Of a stretch of DNA of 6,019 nt, positions 1 through 5,962 are shown in pieces (positions within the stretch are counted from its first letter, which is position 1; each line of letters starts with the position of its first letter). A program made the position numbers and the translations under genes. The notes beneath the pieces were generated by a model. It saw only the letters and a program-made list of their open reading frames with translations. It was not told the DNA's origin and made no database searches. The DNA comes from Streptococcus oralis (GTDB lineage Bacteria; Bacillota; Bacilli; Lactobacillales; Streptococcaceae). The DNA lies in assembly GCA_905370255.1 (NCBI GenBank), contig CAJPKC010000081.1, positions 1-6,019 of the forward strand, given 5' to 3'.

Positions 1-1637
1 ACTGCTGTTGCATAGCTAAGGGCTAGACGGCTGTCACGTTCTGGACTTTCATCTAAGATACGAGTGTGGGCATAGTATTTGTTAAAGGCTTGAGCTAAGC
101 TGATTGCAAATTTAGCGATGATAGACGGCTCATAGTTATCAGCTGCACGTTTAATAATACGTGGGAAGTCTTGGATTAGCTTGATAATTTCCCAGCTTTC
201 GGCATCGTTCAAACTATAGTTGGCACCTGCTTCAGGTTTGAAATCGGCTTTACGCAAGATTGATTGGATACGAGCGTAAGCGTATTGAACATAAGGGCCA
301 GTCTCCCCTTCGAAGGATACCATAGCTTCAAGGTCGAAGTCATATCCATTTGTACGGTCAGTTTTAAGGTCATAGAATTTAATGGCCCCAACTCCAACAG
401 CATGAGCGACCTGGTCTTTGTTTTCAAGTTCAGGATTTTTGGCTTCGATCTGCGCTTTAGCACGGCTGATGGCTTCTGCTACAGTTGGTTCTAGCAAGAT
501 AACATTCCCTTTACGAGTAGAAAGTTTTTTCCCTTCTTTTGTAACCAAGCCAAACGGAACATGGACAATGTCTTGGCTCCAATCGTAACCCATCTCTTGC
601 AAGACAGCCTTGAGTTGTTTGAAGTGAGCAGATTGCTCTTGACCAACGACATAGATTGATTTGGCAAATTGGTATTCGTTTTTACGGTAGAGGGCCGCAG
701 CCAAGTCACGTGTGATGTAGAGAGTTGCACCGTCAGATTTCTTGATAAGAGCTGGGTGTTCAATTCCATATTTTTCAAGATTAACAACTTGAGCACCTTC
801 TGATTCGACTAATAGTCCTTTTTCAGAAAGGATGTCTACAACTGCATCCATCTTATCGTTGTAGAAGGCTTCTCCGTTGTAGCTGTCGAATTCAACTTGT
901 AGCTCATTGTAGAGACGGTTAAATTCTACCAAGCTTTCATCGCGGAACCATTGCCAAAGAGCGAGAGCTTCCTCATCGCCGTTTTCAAGTTTGCGGAACC
1001 ATTCGCGTGCTTCTTCATCCAAACTTGGGTCGTTCTCAGCTTCAGCATTGATGCGGACATAGAGCTTGAGGAGTTCATCGATTGGATGAGCTTTGACAGC
1101 TTCTTCGTTACCCCATTTCTTGTAGGCAACAATCAACATCCCAAACTGTTTACCCCAGTCTCCCAAATGGTTGACCTTGACAGTTTTATAGCCGATTTTT
1201 TGGAAGATATGTGACAAGCTATCTCCGATAACTGTTGAACGAAGGTGACCGATTGAAAATGGTTTAGCGATATTAGGGCTAGACATGTCAATGACAACAT
1301 TTTCTTGATTGCCAATCTCTTGGTCAGCGTAGTGCTCTTTTTCAGTGATAACGTTTTGTAGAACTTGACCAGAAATGGCAGCCTTATCAAGGAAGAAGTT
1401 TACGTAAGGACCTGTTGCTACAACCTTTTCAAAAGCTTGGCTATTGATCTTTTCAGCGATGTCAGCAGCAATCATTTGAGGAGCTTTACGTTCAACCTTT
1501 GCCAATGAGAAGGCAGGGAAGGCGATATCTCCCATATCTGAGTTTTTAGGTGTTTCTAGTAAATTTAAAATAGCCTCTTGGTCCAGGCTATCAATGACGC
1601 TAGCCAACTCGCTAGCAATCAATTCTTTTGTATTCAT
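1..1637 (-). CDS. argS: Arginyl-tRNA synthetase (3' end cut off by window edge)
   Basis: Class I aminoacyl-tRNA synthetase that charges tRNA-Arg with arginine using ATP, in the cytoplasm. Reading the minus strand from ATG at 1637 gives an unbroken frame of 545 codons to the left edge. Bacterial streptococcal ArgRS is about 563 residues, so roughly 18 C-terminal residues are missing. In order: N-terminal additional domain (about 1-85, tRNA D-loop recognition), then the Rossmann catalytic core with the HIGH-type motif S-I-G-H-L-R-S (about 128-134). The motif YITRDLAAA and the segment [13 protein letters not shown] follow. The KMSKS position reads KLSTRKG (371-377), a divergent form common in ArgRS. 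The C-terminal DALR-type anticodon-binding helical domain starts near the conserved [14 protein letters not shown] (445-458). The start is supported by AAAGGAG 6 bases upstream and by the N-terminus [12 protein letters not shown]. It is divergent from argR. Identification is firm. Confidence 0.97.
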   Translation of the reverse strand, partial: MNTKELIASELASVIDSLDQEAILNLLETPKNSDMGDIAFPAFSLAKVERKAPQMIAADIAEKINSQAFEKVVATGPYVNFFLDKAAISGQVLQNVITEKEHYADQEIGNQENVVIDMSSPNIAKPFSIGHLRSTVIGDSLSHIFQKIGYKTVKVNHLGDWGKQFGMLIVAYKKWGNEEAVKAHPIDELLKLYVRINAEAENDPSLDEEAREWFRKLENGDEEALALWQWFRDESLVEFNRLYNELQVEFDSYNGEAFYNDKMDAVVDILSEKGLLVESEGAQVVNLEKYGIEHPALIKKSDGATLYITRDLAAALYRKNEYQFAKSIYVVGQEQSAHFKQLKAVLQEMGYDWSQDIVHVPFGLVTKEGKKLSTRKGNVILLEPTVAEAISRAKAQIEAKNPELENKDQVAHAVGVGAIKFYDLKTDRTNGYDFDLEAMVSFEGETGPYVQYAYARIQSILRKADFKPEAGANYSLNDAESWEIIKLIQDFPRIIKRAADNYEPSIIAKFAISLAQAFNKYYAHTRILDESPERDSRLALSYATA

Positions 1638-1643
1638 TTAGGG

Positions 1644-1650
1644 CTCCTTT
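1644..1650 (-). promoter_or_regulatory. argS ribosome binding site
   Basis: AAAGGAG on the minus strand, 6 bases before the ATG at 1637-1635. It fixes the argS start; no upstream in-frame alternative has a comparable site. Confidence 0.85.
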
Positions 1651-1664
1651 AGGGCTTTTCTACT

Positions 1665-1673
1665 ATTTTAACA
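1665..1673 (-). promoter_or_regulatory. argS promoter, extended -10
   Basis: On the minus strand the bases 1673-1665 read TGTTAAAAT, an extended -10 (TGn + TAAAAT, one mismatch to TATAAT). The expected -35 position falls in an A-run with no good TTGACA match, so the TG extension would have to compensate. This places transcription start near 1658 and leaves only about 20 bases of leader. There is thus no room for a T-box, although T-box leaders control many other Firmicute synthetase genes. Confidence 0.55.
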
Positions 1674-1685
1674 CAATTTACTACA

Positions 1686-1731
1686 TTTTTTTTGAAAGAA
1701 GAGATTTTTTTTGAAATATCCAGTTTTTTTG
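1686..1731. repeat. Three T-tracts at 18-19 bp spacing in the argS/argR intergenic region
   Basis: Runs of 8, 8 and 7 T (1686-1693, 1705-1712, 1724-1730) are each followed by GA; the first two are followed by GAAA. The GA positions are 1694, 1713 and 1731, so the spacing is 19 then 18 bp. The second run supplies the TT of the argR -35, and the third fills the spacer up to the TGA of the extended -10. Such tracts can bend DNA or act as UP-like elements, but the spacing is short of two full helical turns (21 bp), so a strong in-phase bend is not certain. Confidence 0.6.
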
Positions 1732-1738
1732 ATATAAT
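1711..1738 (+). promoter_or_regulatory. argR(-mutS) promoter
   Basis: TTGAAA (-35, 1711-1716), a 16 bp spacer and TATAAT (-10, 1733-1738) preceded by TGA, giving an extended -10 (TGATATAAT). The expected start site is near 1745, leaving a leader of about 45 bases before argR. With a perfect -10 hexamer it should be a fairly strong promoter. It points away from the argS promoter, and the two share the T-tract segment. Confidence 0.8.
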
Positions 1739-1760
1739 GTTCTTACTAAAAAAATGTAAA

Positions 1761-1778
1761 ATGTTATAAATATGCAAT
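1761..1778. promoter_or_regulatory. Possible ARG-box (ArgR operator) half site
   Basis: The segment ATGTTATAAATATGCAAT lies just downstream of the predicted argR start site. Its right half (ATGCAAT) matches the right half of the Gram-positive ARG box (consensus ...ATKCAAK in Bacillus). Its left half begins ATG but does not continue as GAAT. A site here could allow ArgR autoregulation. The match is only half a palindrome in an AT-rich stretch, so this is a tentative call. Confidence 0.3.
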
Positions 1779-1780
1779 CG

Positions 1781-1786
1781 AAAGGA
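1781..1786 (+). promoter_or_regulatory. argR ribosome binding site, short spacing
   Basis: AAAGGA followed by only four bases (TCTT) before the ATG at 1791. This spacing is shorter than for the other genes in the window. The start is still preferred because the N-terminus MRKRERHQLI is the conserved start of the streptococcal ArgR winged helix, and the next in-frame Met (residue 13) would delete part of it. Confidence 0.7.
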
Positions 1787-1790
1787 TCTT

Positions 1791-2237
1791 ATGAGAAAAA
1801 GAGAACGTCATCAGCTCATCAAGCGAATGATTACAGAAGAAAAATTAGGAACTCAAAAGGAAATTCAAGATCGATTGGAAGCCTGTGATGTCTTTGTGAC
1901 ACAGACGACCTTATCCCGTGATTTGCGAGAGCTTGGCTTAACCAAAGTTAAGAAAAACGATGTTGTCTACTATGTGCTAGCAAATGAGACAGAGAAGATT
2001 GATCTGGTCGAATTCCTTTCACATCATTTAGAGGGTGTTGCAAGAGCCGAATTCACCTTGGTTCTCCACACTAAACTTGGAGAAGCATCCGTTTTAGCCA
2101 ATGTAGTAGATTCAAATAAAGATGAATGGATTTTAGGTACTGTTGCCGGAGCGAATACCTTGTTGGTTATCTGTAAAGATCAACATGCAGCTAAAGTCAT
2201 GGAAGAACGCTTGCTAGAGTTAATGGAAGATAGATAA
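1791..2237 (+). CDS. argR: ArgR/AhrC-family arginine regulator lacking the arginine-contacting Asp pair
   Basis: Transcriptional regulator of arginine biosynthesis and catabolism, 148 residues (family normal is about 150). Residues 1-70 form the winged helix-turn-helix: TQKEIQDRLE (21-30), then the recognition helix TQTTLSRDLRELGL (37-50) with the family-typical Ser42-Arg43. The basic wing and YYVL follow. Residues 75-148 form the oligomerisation and ligand domain, including GEASVLANVVD (97-107) and GTVAGANTLLVI (116-127). In E. coli ArgR the matching GTIAGDDT segment supplies two Asp that bind arginine; here they are Ala121-Asn122. Lactococcus lactis has an ArgR/AhrC pair in which the ArgR member lacks these Asp residues and works with AhrC. 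I infer the same division of labour, with an AhrC-like partner encoded elsewhere. It is divergent from argS and 46 bp upstream of mutS. Confidence 0.95.
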   Translation: MRKRERHQLIKRMITEEKLGTQKEIQDRLEACDVFVTQTTLSRDLRELGLTKVKKNDVVYYVLANETEKIDLVEFLSHHLEGVARAEFTLVLHTKLGEASVLANVVDSNKDEWILGTVAGANTLLVICKDQHAAKVMEERLLELMEDR

Positions 2238-2238
2238 G

Positions 2239-2268
2239 GTCTTGAGAGCTTCTCTCAGGACTGTTTTT
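2239..2268 (+). terminator. Terminator-like hairpin between argR and mutS
   Basis: GTCTTGAGAG (2239-2248) pairs over ten positions (one G-U) with CTCTCAGGAC (2252-2261), closing a three-base CTT loop. It is followed by TG and five T (2264-2268). It begins two bases after the argR stop and ends three bases before the start of the mutS SD. The stem is strong, but the U-tract is short and interrupted by TG. It may be a partial terminator, an mRNA-stability or processing element, or an attenuator that lowers mutS expression relative to argR. Confidence 0.6.
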
Positions 2269-2270
2269 AC

Positions 2271-2276
2271 AAGGAG
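2271..2276 (+). promoter_or_regulatory. mutS ribosome binding site
   Basis: AAGGAG with 7 bases to the ATG at 2284, near-ideal spacing. It lies directly after the hairpin and its T-run, so it stays single-stranded when the hairpin forms. Confidence 0.85.
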
Positions 2277-2283
2277 AGAGTAA

Positions 2284-4815
2284 ATGACTACTGAAAAATT
2301 ATCACCTGGTATGCAACAGTATGTGGATATCAAAAAACAATATCCAGATGCTTTTTTGCTCTTTCGAATGGGTGATTTTTATGAGTTGTTTTATGAAGAT
2401 GCCGTCAATGCTGCACAGATACTAGAAATCTCACTAACCAGTCGCAATAAAAATGCTGAAAATCCGATTCCTATGGCTGGAGTCCCTTATCATTCTGCCC
2501 AACAGTATATCGATGTCCTCGTTGAGCGTGGCTACAAGGTTGCCATCGCTGAACAGATGGAAGACCCTAAGCAAGCTGTTGGTGTCGTTAAGCGCGAGGT
2601 TGTTCAGGTCATTACACCAGGGACAGTGGTTGATAGTAGTAAGCCAGATAGTCACAATAACTTTTTAGTGGCTATTGATCGTGAAGGTTCCCAGTATGGA
2701 CTAGCCTATATGGACCTAGTGACAGGTGATTTCTATGTAACGGGATTATCAGATTTCTCTCTAGTCTGTGGTGAAATCCGTAACCTCAAGGCCAGAGAAG
2801 TGGTGATTGGTTACGACTTGTCTGAAGAGGAAGAACAGATTCTCAGTCGTCAAATGAATCTAGTGCTTTCCTATGAACAAGAAACATATGAAGACGTTCA
2901 TCTGTTGGATTCAAGATTGGCAACTGTTGAAGGAGCAGCTAGTGGGAAACTTCTTCAGTATGTTCATCGGACGCAGATGAGAGAGTTGAATCACTTAAAA
3001 CCTGTTATTCGTTATGAAATTAAAGATTTCTTGCAGATGGATTTTGCGACCAAGGCTAGTCTTGATTTGGTTGAAAATGCTCGCTCAGGTAAGAAACAAG
3101 GTAGCCTATTCTGGTTGCTAGATGAGACCAAGACCGCAATGGGTATGCGTCTCTTACGTTCCTGGATTCAACGCCCTTTGATTGATAAGGACCGTATCCT
3201 TGAACGTCAGGAGGTTGTGCAAGTCTTTCTGGATTATTTCTTTGAGCGCAGTGATTTAACAGAAAGCCTTAAGGGAGTCTACGATATCGAACGTCTGGCT
3301 AGTCGAGTATCTTTTGGGAAAAGCAATCCTAAAGACCTCTTGCAATTAGCGACTACCTTGGGAAGTGTTCCACGAATTCGCGCCATTTTAGAAGGAATGG
3401 AGCAACCAGCTCTTGCCTATCTGATTGAACAACTAGATGCTATTCCTGAGTTGGAAAATCTCATTAGCGCAGCCATTGCTCCAGAGGCACCTCATGTGAT
3501 TACCGAAGGAGGTATTATTCGGACGGGCTTTGACGAGACCTTGGACAAGTATCGTCGGGTACTGAGAGAAGGAACCAGCTGGATTGCTGAGATTGAGGCC
3601 AAGGAAAGAGAAAACTCTGGCATCAATACTCTCAAGATTGACTACAATAAAAAAGACGGCTACTATTTCCATGTAACCAACTCGCAGCTAGGTAACGTAC
3701 CAGCCCACTTTTTCCGCAAGGCTACGCTGAAAAACTCTGAGCGTTTTGGGACAGAGGAGTTGGCGCGTATCGAGGGAGAAATGTTAGAGGCGCGTGAGAA
3801 ATCAGCAAACCTAGAATACGAAATCTTTATGCGTATTCGTGAGGAGGTTGGCAAGTATATCCAACGTCTACAGGCTCTGGCTCAAGGAATCGCTACTGTC
3901 GATGTCTTGCAAGGCTTGGCAGTAGTTGCAGAAAAACAACACCTGATTCGACCAGAGTTTGGGCAAGATTCACGAATTGATATCCAAAATGGTCGTCATG
4001 CTGTCGTTGAAAAGGTCATGGGAGCTCAGACATATATTGCCAATAGTATCCAGATGGATGAAGACACCAGCATCCAACTGATCACAGGACCTAATATGAG
4101 CGGGAAGTCAACCTATATGCGCCAGTTGGCGATAACAGCAGTCATGGCGCAGATGGGATCTTATGTCCCTGCAGAAAGTGCTCGTTTGCCAATCTTTGAT
4201 GCAATTTTTACCCGTATTGGGGCGGCAGATGACTTGGTTTCAGGCCAATCTACCTTTATGGTAGAGATGATGGAAGCCAATAATGCCATTTCTCATGCGA
4301 CAAAGGATTCCTTGATTCTCTTTGATGAACTTGGTCGGGGAACCGCAACTTATGATGGGATGGCTTTAGCCCAGTCTATCATCGAGTACATCCATGAGCA
4401 TATCGGTGCCAAGACTCTCTTTGCGACGCACTACCATGAATTAACCAGTCTGGAAGCTAGTTTGCAACATCTGGTAAATGTTCACGTGGCTACGCTTGAG
4501 CAAAATGGTCAGGTCACTTTCCTTCATAAGATTGAACCAGGTCCAGCAGACAAATCGTACGGTATTCACGTTGCTAAGATTGCAGGATTGCCAGCAGACT
4601 TGCTAAAAAGAGCGGATGCGATTTTAACTCAACTAGAAAGCCAAGGTCAGGAAAGTCCAATTCCTGCCAAACAAAATACTGTCAATGAACAAATGTCACT
4701 CTTTGATGAAAAAGAAGAAAATCCAGTCCTGACAGAACTTGCGAATGTAGATGTGTACAATATGACACCTATGCAAGCCATGAATCTCTTGTTAGAGTTG
4801 AAGCAAAAATTATAA
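2284..4815 (+). CDS. mutS: DNA mismatch repair ATPase MutS (HexA in pneumococcus)
   Basis: Recognises base mismatches and small loops after replication and, with MutL (HexB), starts strand-specific repair. In pneumococcus the same system also rejects mismatched DNA during transformation. The protein has 843 residues, full length for the family. Domain I (about 1-115) carries the mismatch-reading Phe-X-Glu motif as F32-Y33-E34 in MGDFYELF. The connector (about 120-255) and the core lever/clamp domains (about 260-570) follow. The ATPase has Walker [10 protein letters not shown] (602-610), Walker B ILFDE (678-682), the signature-like [10 protein letters not shown] (683-692), and FATHYHEL with the conserved His (713-720). 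Near the C-terminus QMSLF (803-807) matches the beta sliding-clamp binding motif. All key residues are present, so it should be active. Its start is set by AAGGAG at 2271. It lies downstream of argR and is probably at least partly co-transcribed with it. Confidence 0.98.
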   Translation: MTTEKLSPGMQQYVDIKKQYPDAFLLFRMGDFYELFYEDAVNAAQILEISLTSRNKNAENPIPMAGVPYHSAQQYIDVLVERGYKVAIAEQMEDPKQAVGVVKREVVQVITPGTVVDSSKPDSHNNFLVAIDREGSQYGLAYMDLVTGDFYVTGLSDFSLVCGEIRNLKAREVVIGYDLSEEEEQILSRQMNLVLSYEQETYEDVHLLDSRLATVEGAASGKLLQYVHRTQMRELNHLKPVIRYEIKDFLQMDFATKASLDLVENARSGKKQGSLFWLLDETKTAMGMRLLRSWIQRPLIDKDRILERQEVVQVFLDYFFERSDLTESLKGVYDIERLASRVSFGKSNPKDLLQLATTLGSVPRIRAILEGMEQPALAYLIEQLDAIPELENLISAAIAPEAPHVITEGGIIRTGFDETLDKYRRVLREGTSWIAEIEAKERENSGINTLKIDYNKKDGYYFHVTNSQLGNVPAHFFRKATLKNSERFGTEELARIEGEMLEAREKSANLEYEIFMRIREEVGKYIQRLQALAQGIATVDVLQGLAVVAEKQHLIRPEFGQDSRIDIQNGRHAVVEKVMGAQTYIANSIQMDEDTSIQLITGPNMSGKSTYMRQLAITAVMAQMGSYVPAESARLPIFDAIFTRIGAADDLVSGQSTFMVEMMEANNAISHATKDSLILFDELGRGTATYDGMALAQSIIEYIHEHIGAKTLFATHYHELTSLEASLQHLVNVHVATLEQNGQVTFLHKIEPGPADKSYGIHVAKIAGLPADLLKRADAILTQLESQGQESPIPAKQNTVNEQMSLFDEKEENPVLTELANVDVYNMTPMQAMNLLLELKQKL

Positions 4816-4819
4816 GCAA

Positions 4820-4847
4820 AAACCCACTCCGTTTTGTGAGTGGGTTT
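4820..4847. terminator. Bidirectional Rho-independent terminator after mutS and the LytTR-DUF3021 operon
   Basis: AAACCCACTC (4820-4829) pairs perfectly with GAGTGGGTTT (4838-4847) around an eight-base loop. On the plus strand the stem ends in TTTCTT. On the minus strand it ends in TTTTTGC. Because mutS (stop at 4815) and the minus-strand operon (stop at 4856) converge here within 40 bases, this one hairpin probably ends both transcripts. Confidence 0.9.
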
Positions 4848-4855
4848 CTTGTATA

Positions 4856-5314
4856 TTAGTGTTTTTGAGACAATAGTTGATTGATGTGTGCAACCTTTTT
4901 GGATTCTCTCTTGTAGAGAACAACCCAGATGATGAGGTAGACGATTGCAAACTCTGGGATGAGTTGAAGGATGAAAGTCCAGTGAAGCGGAAACCATCCT
5001 GCTAGGATTGCTAGAGGTACAAAACCTAGCAACATAAGGAAGAAGTGAGTGACAGTCGCACGAAGAAGGCTCCAATCTTGAGCGAATAGACGGCCGCCAA
5101 AACTAAAGAGGACTCCAATCGCTGCCCAGATAAGCAGACAGTAAAGTAAGACGAGTGATCCATGCACCTGATGTTGGGTCATGAATTGACCAATCAAAGA
5201 GTTGGGGCTGAGAGGTGCGTAGTTACTTGGTGAGTGGATAAACGAAAAGATAATAGATAGGATGAGGCCGATGAGGATACCAGTTGTGGCATCGTGAAAT
5301 ACTTGTTTTTTCAT
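4856..5314 (-). CDS. DUF3021-family membrane protein, probable inhibitor partner of the LytTR regulator
   Basis: Integral membrane protein of 152 residues with four predicted helices: about 10-27 (TTGILIGLILSIIFSF), 51-74 (GSLVLLYCLLIWAAIGVLF), 88-106 (THFFLMLLGFVPLAILAG) and 113-134 (FILQLIPEFAIVYLIIWVV). It ends in a basic cytoplasmic-type tail (YKRESKKVAHINQ). The size, four-helix layout and coupling to a stand-alone LytTR gene fit the DUF3021 family. In streptococcal LytTR regulatory systems such as HdrRM and BrsRM of S. mutans, the membrane partner holds its cognate regulator inactive. That role is inferred here from context. Its ATG overlaps the regulator's stop (ATGA), indicating translational coupling. 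The family call is from pattern recognition; a signal ligand cannot be read from the sequence. Confidence 0.85.
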   Translation of the reverse strand: MKKQVFHDATTGILIGLILSIIFSFIHSPSNYAPLSPNSLIGQFMTQHQVHGSLVLLYCLLIWAAIGVLFSFGGRLFAQDWSLLRATVTHFFLMLLGFVPLAILAGWFPLHWTFILQLIPEFAIVYLIIWVVLYKRESKKVAHINQLLSQKH

Positions 5315-5751
5315 AGTTCTAATTTCTCCTTAATAGCTTTGAGGTAACGGCGAGATGAGTAGGTGAAACTTTCGTTTTTAAGATAAATTTCAATCAAGCC
5401 GTTAGAGGTTAGTTTTAGATGACTGATAGCATCAATGTTGACAATTTCCGATTGGGAAATTTGGATAAAGGAAGCAGGTAAGATTTCAACTGCTTGGTAG
5501 AGACGAATGTCGAGAGCATAGATTCGACTGTCCGTTTCAGCCAAGACTTTACGATTCTCGATGTAAATCCGTTGAATCTTTTGAATTTCGATAAGAAAAA
5601 CCTGATCTTGAAATTTTCCTTTAAGAGTTTCTTTTTGATCCAGCGATTGAACAAAGTCTTGAACTTTTTGAACTCTAGGGGACAAAGTTGGTGCTTCTAT
5701 GATAATTTGTTCTTCTGCATATTGCTGATCAATGTCGAGTTTGACTTTCAT
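5311..5751 (-). CDS. Stand-alone LytTR-domain transcriptional regulator
   Basis: DNA-binding regulator of 146 residues. The N-terminal 45 or so residues (MKVKLDIDQQYAEE...) are not a response-regulator receiver: there is no room for the ~120-residue phospho-acceptor domain. The rest is a LytTR domain (about 46-146). Recognisable elements are IQRIYIENRKVLAET (59-73), the core FIQISQSEIVNID (95-107, the family's F-x-x-I-x-x-S-x-I-V-N signature) and the C-terminal SFTYSSRRYLKAIKEKL. Start choice: an ATG at 5811 in the same frame would add 20 residues but has no SD and lies upstream of the predicted transcription start. The ATG at 5751 has AAAGGAG five bases upstream and gives a normal N-terminus. 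It forms an operon with the DUF3021 gene. Likely an activator restrained by its membrane partner; its targets cannot be read here beyond the repeats near its own promoter. Confidence 0.92.
   Translation of the reverse strand: MKVKLDIDQQYAEEQIIIEAPTLSPRVQKVQDFVQSLDQKETLKGKFQDQVFLIEIQKIQRIYIENRKVLAETDSRIYALDIRLYQAVEILPASFIQISQSEIVNIDAISHLKLTSNGLIEIYLKNESFTYSSRRYLKAIKEKLEL
5326..5331 (-). promoter_or_regulatory. Ribosome binding site of the DUF3021 gene, inside the regulator gene
   Basis: AAGGAG lies within the Lys-Glu codons near the 3' end of the LytTR gene, 11 bases before the ATG at 5314. The spacing is longer than optimal. With the ATGA stop-start overlap, this suggests expression relies partly on ribosomes finishing the upstream gene, keeping the two proteins in ratio. 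Confidence 0.65.
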
Positions 5752-5756
5752 AATTT

Positions 5757-5763
5757 CTCCTTT
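5757..5763 (-). promoter_or_regulatory. Ribosome binding site of the LytTR gene
   Basis: AAAGGAG on the minus strand, five bases before the ATG at 5751. This site decides the start over the longer in-frame alternative at 5811. Confidence 0.85.
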
Positions 5764-5799
5764 ATCTAGTTGTAATAGAGATCTCTTACTTACAAATCT

Positions 5800-5828
5800 A
5801 TTAAACACCATTTTTTTGACAATTACAA
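5800..5828 (-). promoter_or_regulatory. Promoter of the LytTR-DUF3021 operon
   Basis: On the minus strand: TTGTAA (-35, 5828-5823), a 17 bp spacer and TTTAAT (-10, 5805-5800, one mismatch to TATAAT). Start site expected near 5793, giving a leader of about 40 bases. The -35 is weak (four of six), as expected for a promoter that needs an activator. A 15 bp direct repeat pair begins eight bases upstream of it. Confidence 0.6.
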
Positions 5829-5836
5829 GAAGCTTT

Positions 5837-5872
5837 GTCTATGTGGTCGGTTGAAGAGTCTATCTGGTAGGT
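5837..5872. repeat. Two 15 bp direct repeats at 21 bp period: candidate LytTR operator
   Basis: GTCTATGTGGTCGGT (5837-5851) and GTCTATCTGGTAGGT (5858-5872) match at 13 of 15 positions, with a six-base gap and a period of exactly 21 bp (two helical turns). Relative to the LytTR operon start near 5793 they cover about -44 to -79, the usual place for an activator next to RNA polymerase. LytTR proteins generally bind paired direct repeats about two turns apart, so autoregulation by the adjacent regulator is the simplest reading. The repeats also lie 56 bp upstream of the plus-strand promoter. Confidence 0.75.
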
Positions 5873-5927
5873 GACCGTTTTCAAAGAGATTTTAGAGTAA
5901 AGAAGTCAAAAAATAAGAAGAAATATA

Positions 5928-5957
5928 TTGACAAAAATAGAAAAAAAGTGGTACAAT
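5928..5957 (+). promoter_or_regulatory. Strong plus-strand promoter for a transcript leaving the window
   Basis: Perfect TTGACA (5928-5933), an 18 bp spacer and TACAAT (-10, 5952-5957, one mismatch) preceded by TGG, an extended -10. Start site near 5963-5965. It is the closest match to consensus in the window. The gene it serves is beyond the right edge and cannot be named. Confidence 0.8.
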
Positions 5958-5962
5958 GTTAG

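Noticed and set aside
491..796. Minus-strand open frame inside argS
   Set aside because: It is a shifted frame of the well-supported argS coding sequence; its composition is Leu/Ser/Lys-rich with no recognisable domain and no SD. The same applies to the frames at 209-463, 926-1132 and 1133-1390.
951..1214. Plus-strand open frames antisense to argS (951-1214 and 264-494)
   Set aside because: No SD, no promoter, and fully antisense to conserved ArgRS codons.
1638..1790. T-box or riboswitch for argS
   Set aside because: The argS leader is only about 20 bases from the best promoter, with no T-box sequence or stem architecture in the intergenic region.
2453..2668. Short frames inside mutS on either strand (2434-2655, 2453-2668, 3433-3672, 3663-3854)
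   Set aside because: All lie within the intact, domain-complete mutS frame and lack translation signals.
4647..5075. 142-codon minus-strand frame spanning the mutS 3' end, the terminator and part of the DUF3021 gene
   Set aside because: It crosses a strong bidirectional terminator, overlaps two real genes in other frames, and has no RBS or family resemblance (Cys/Ser/His-rich translation).
5494..5769. Plus-strand frame antisense to the LytTR gene, and minus-strand frame 5415-5654
   Set aside because: Shadows of the LytTR coding sequence with no translation signals.
5311..5811. Longer LytTR reading frame starting at ATG 5811
   Set aside because: No SD before 5811, the start would lie upstream of the predicted transcription start, and the extra 20 residues (MVFNRFVSKRS...) do not fit the family. 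The SD-backed ATG at 5751 is preferred.
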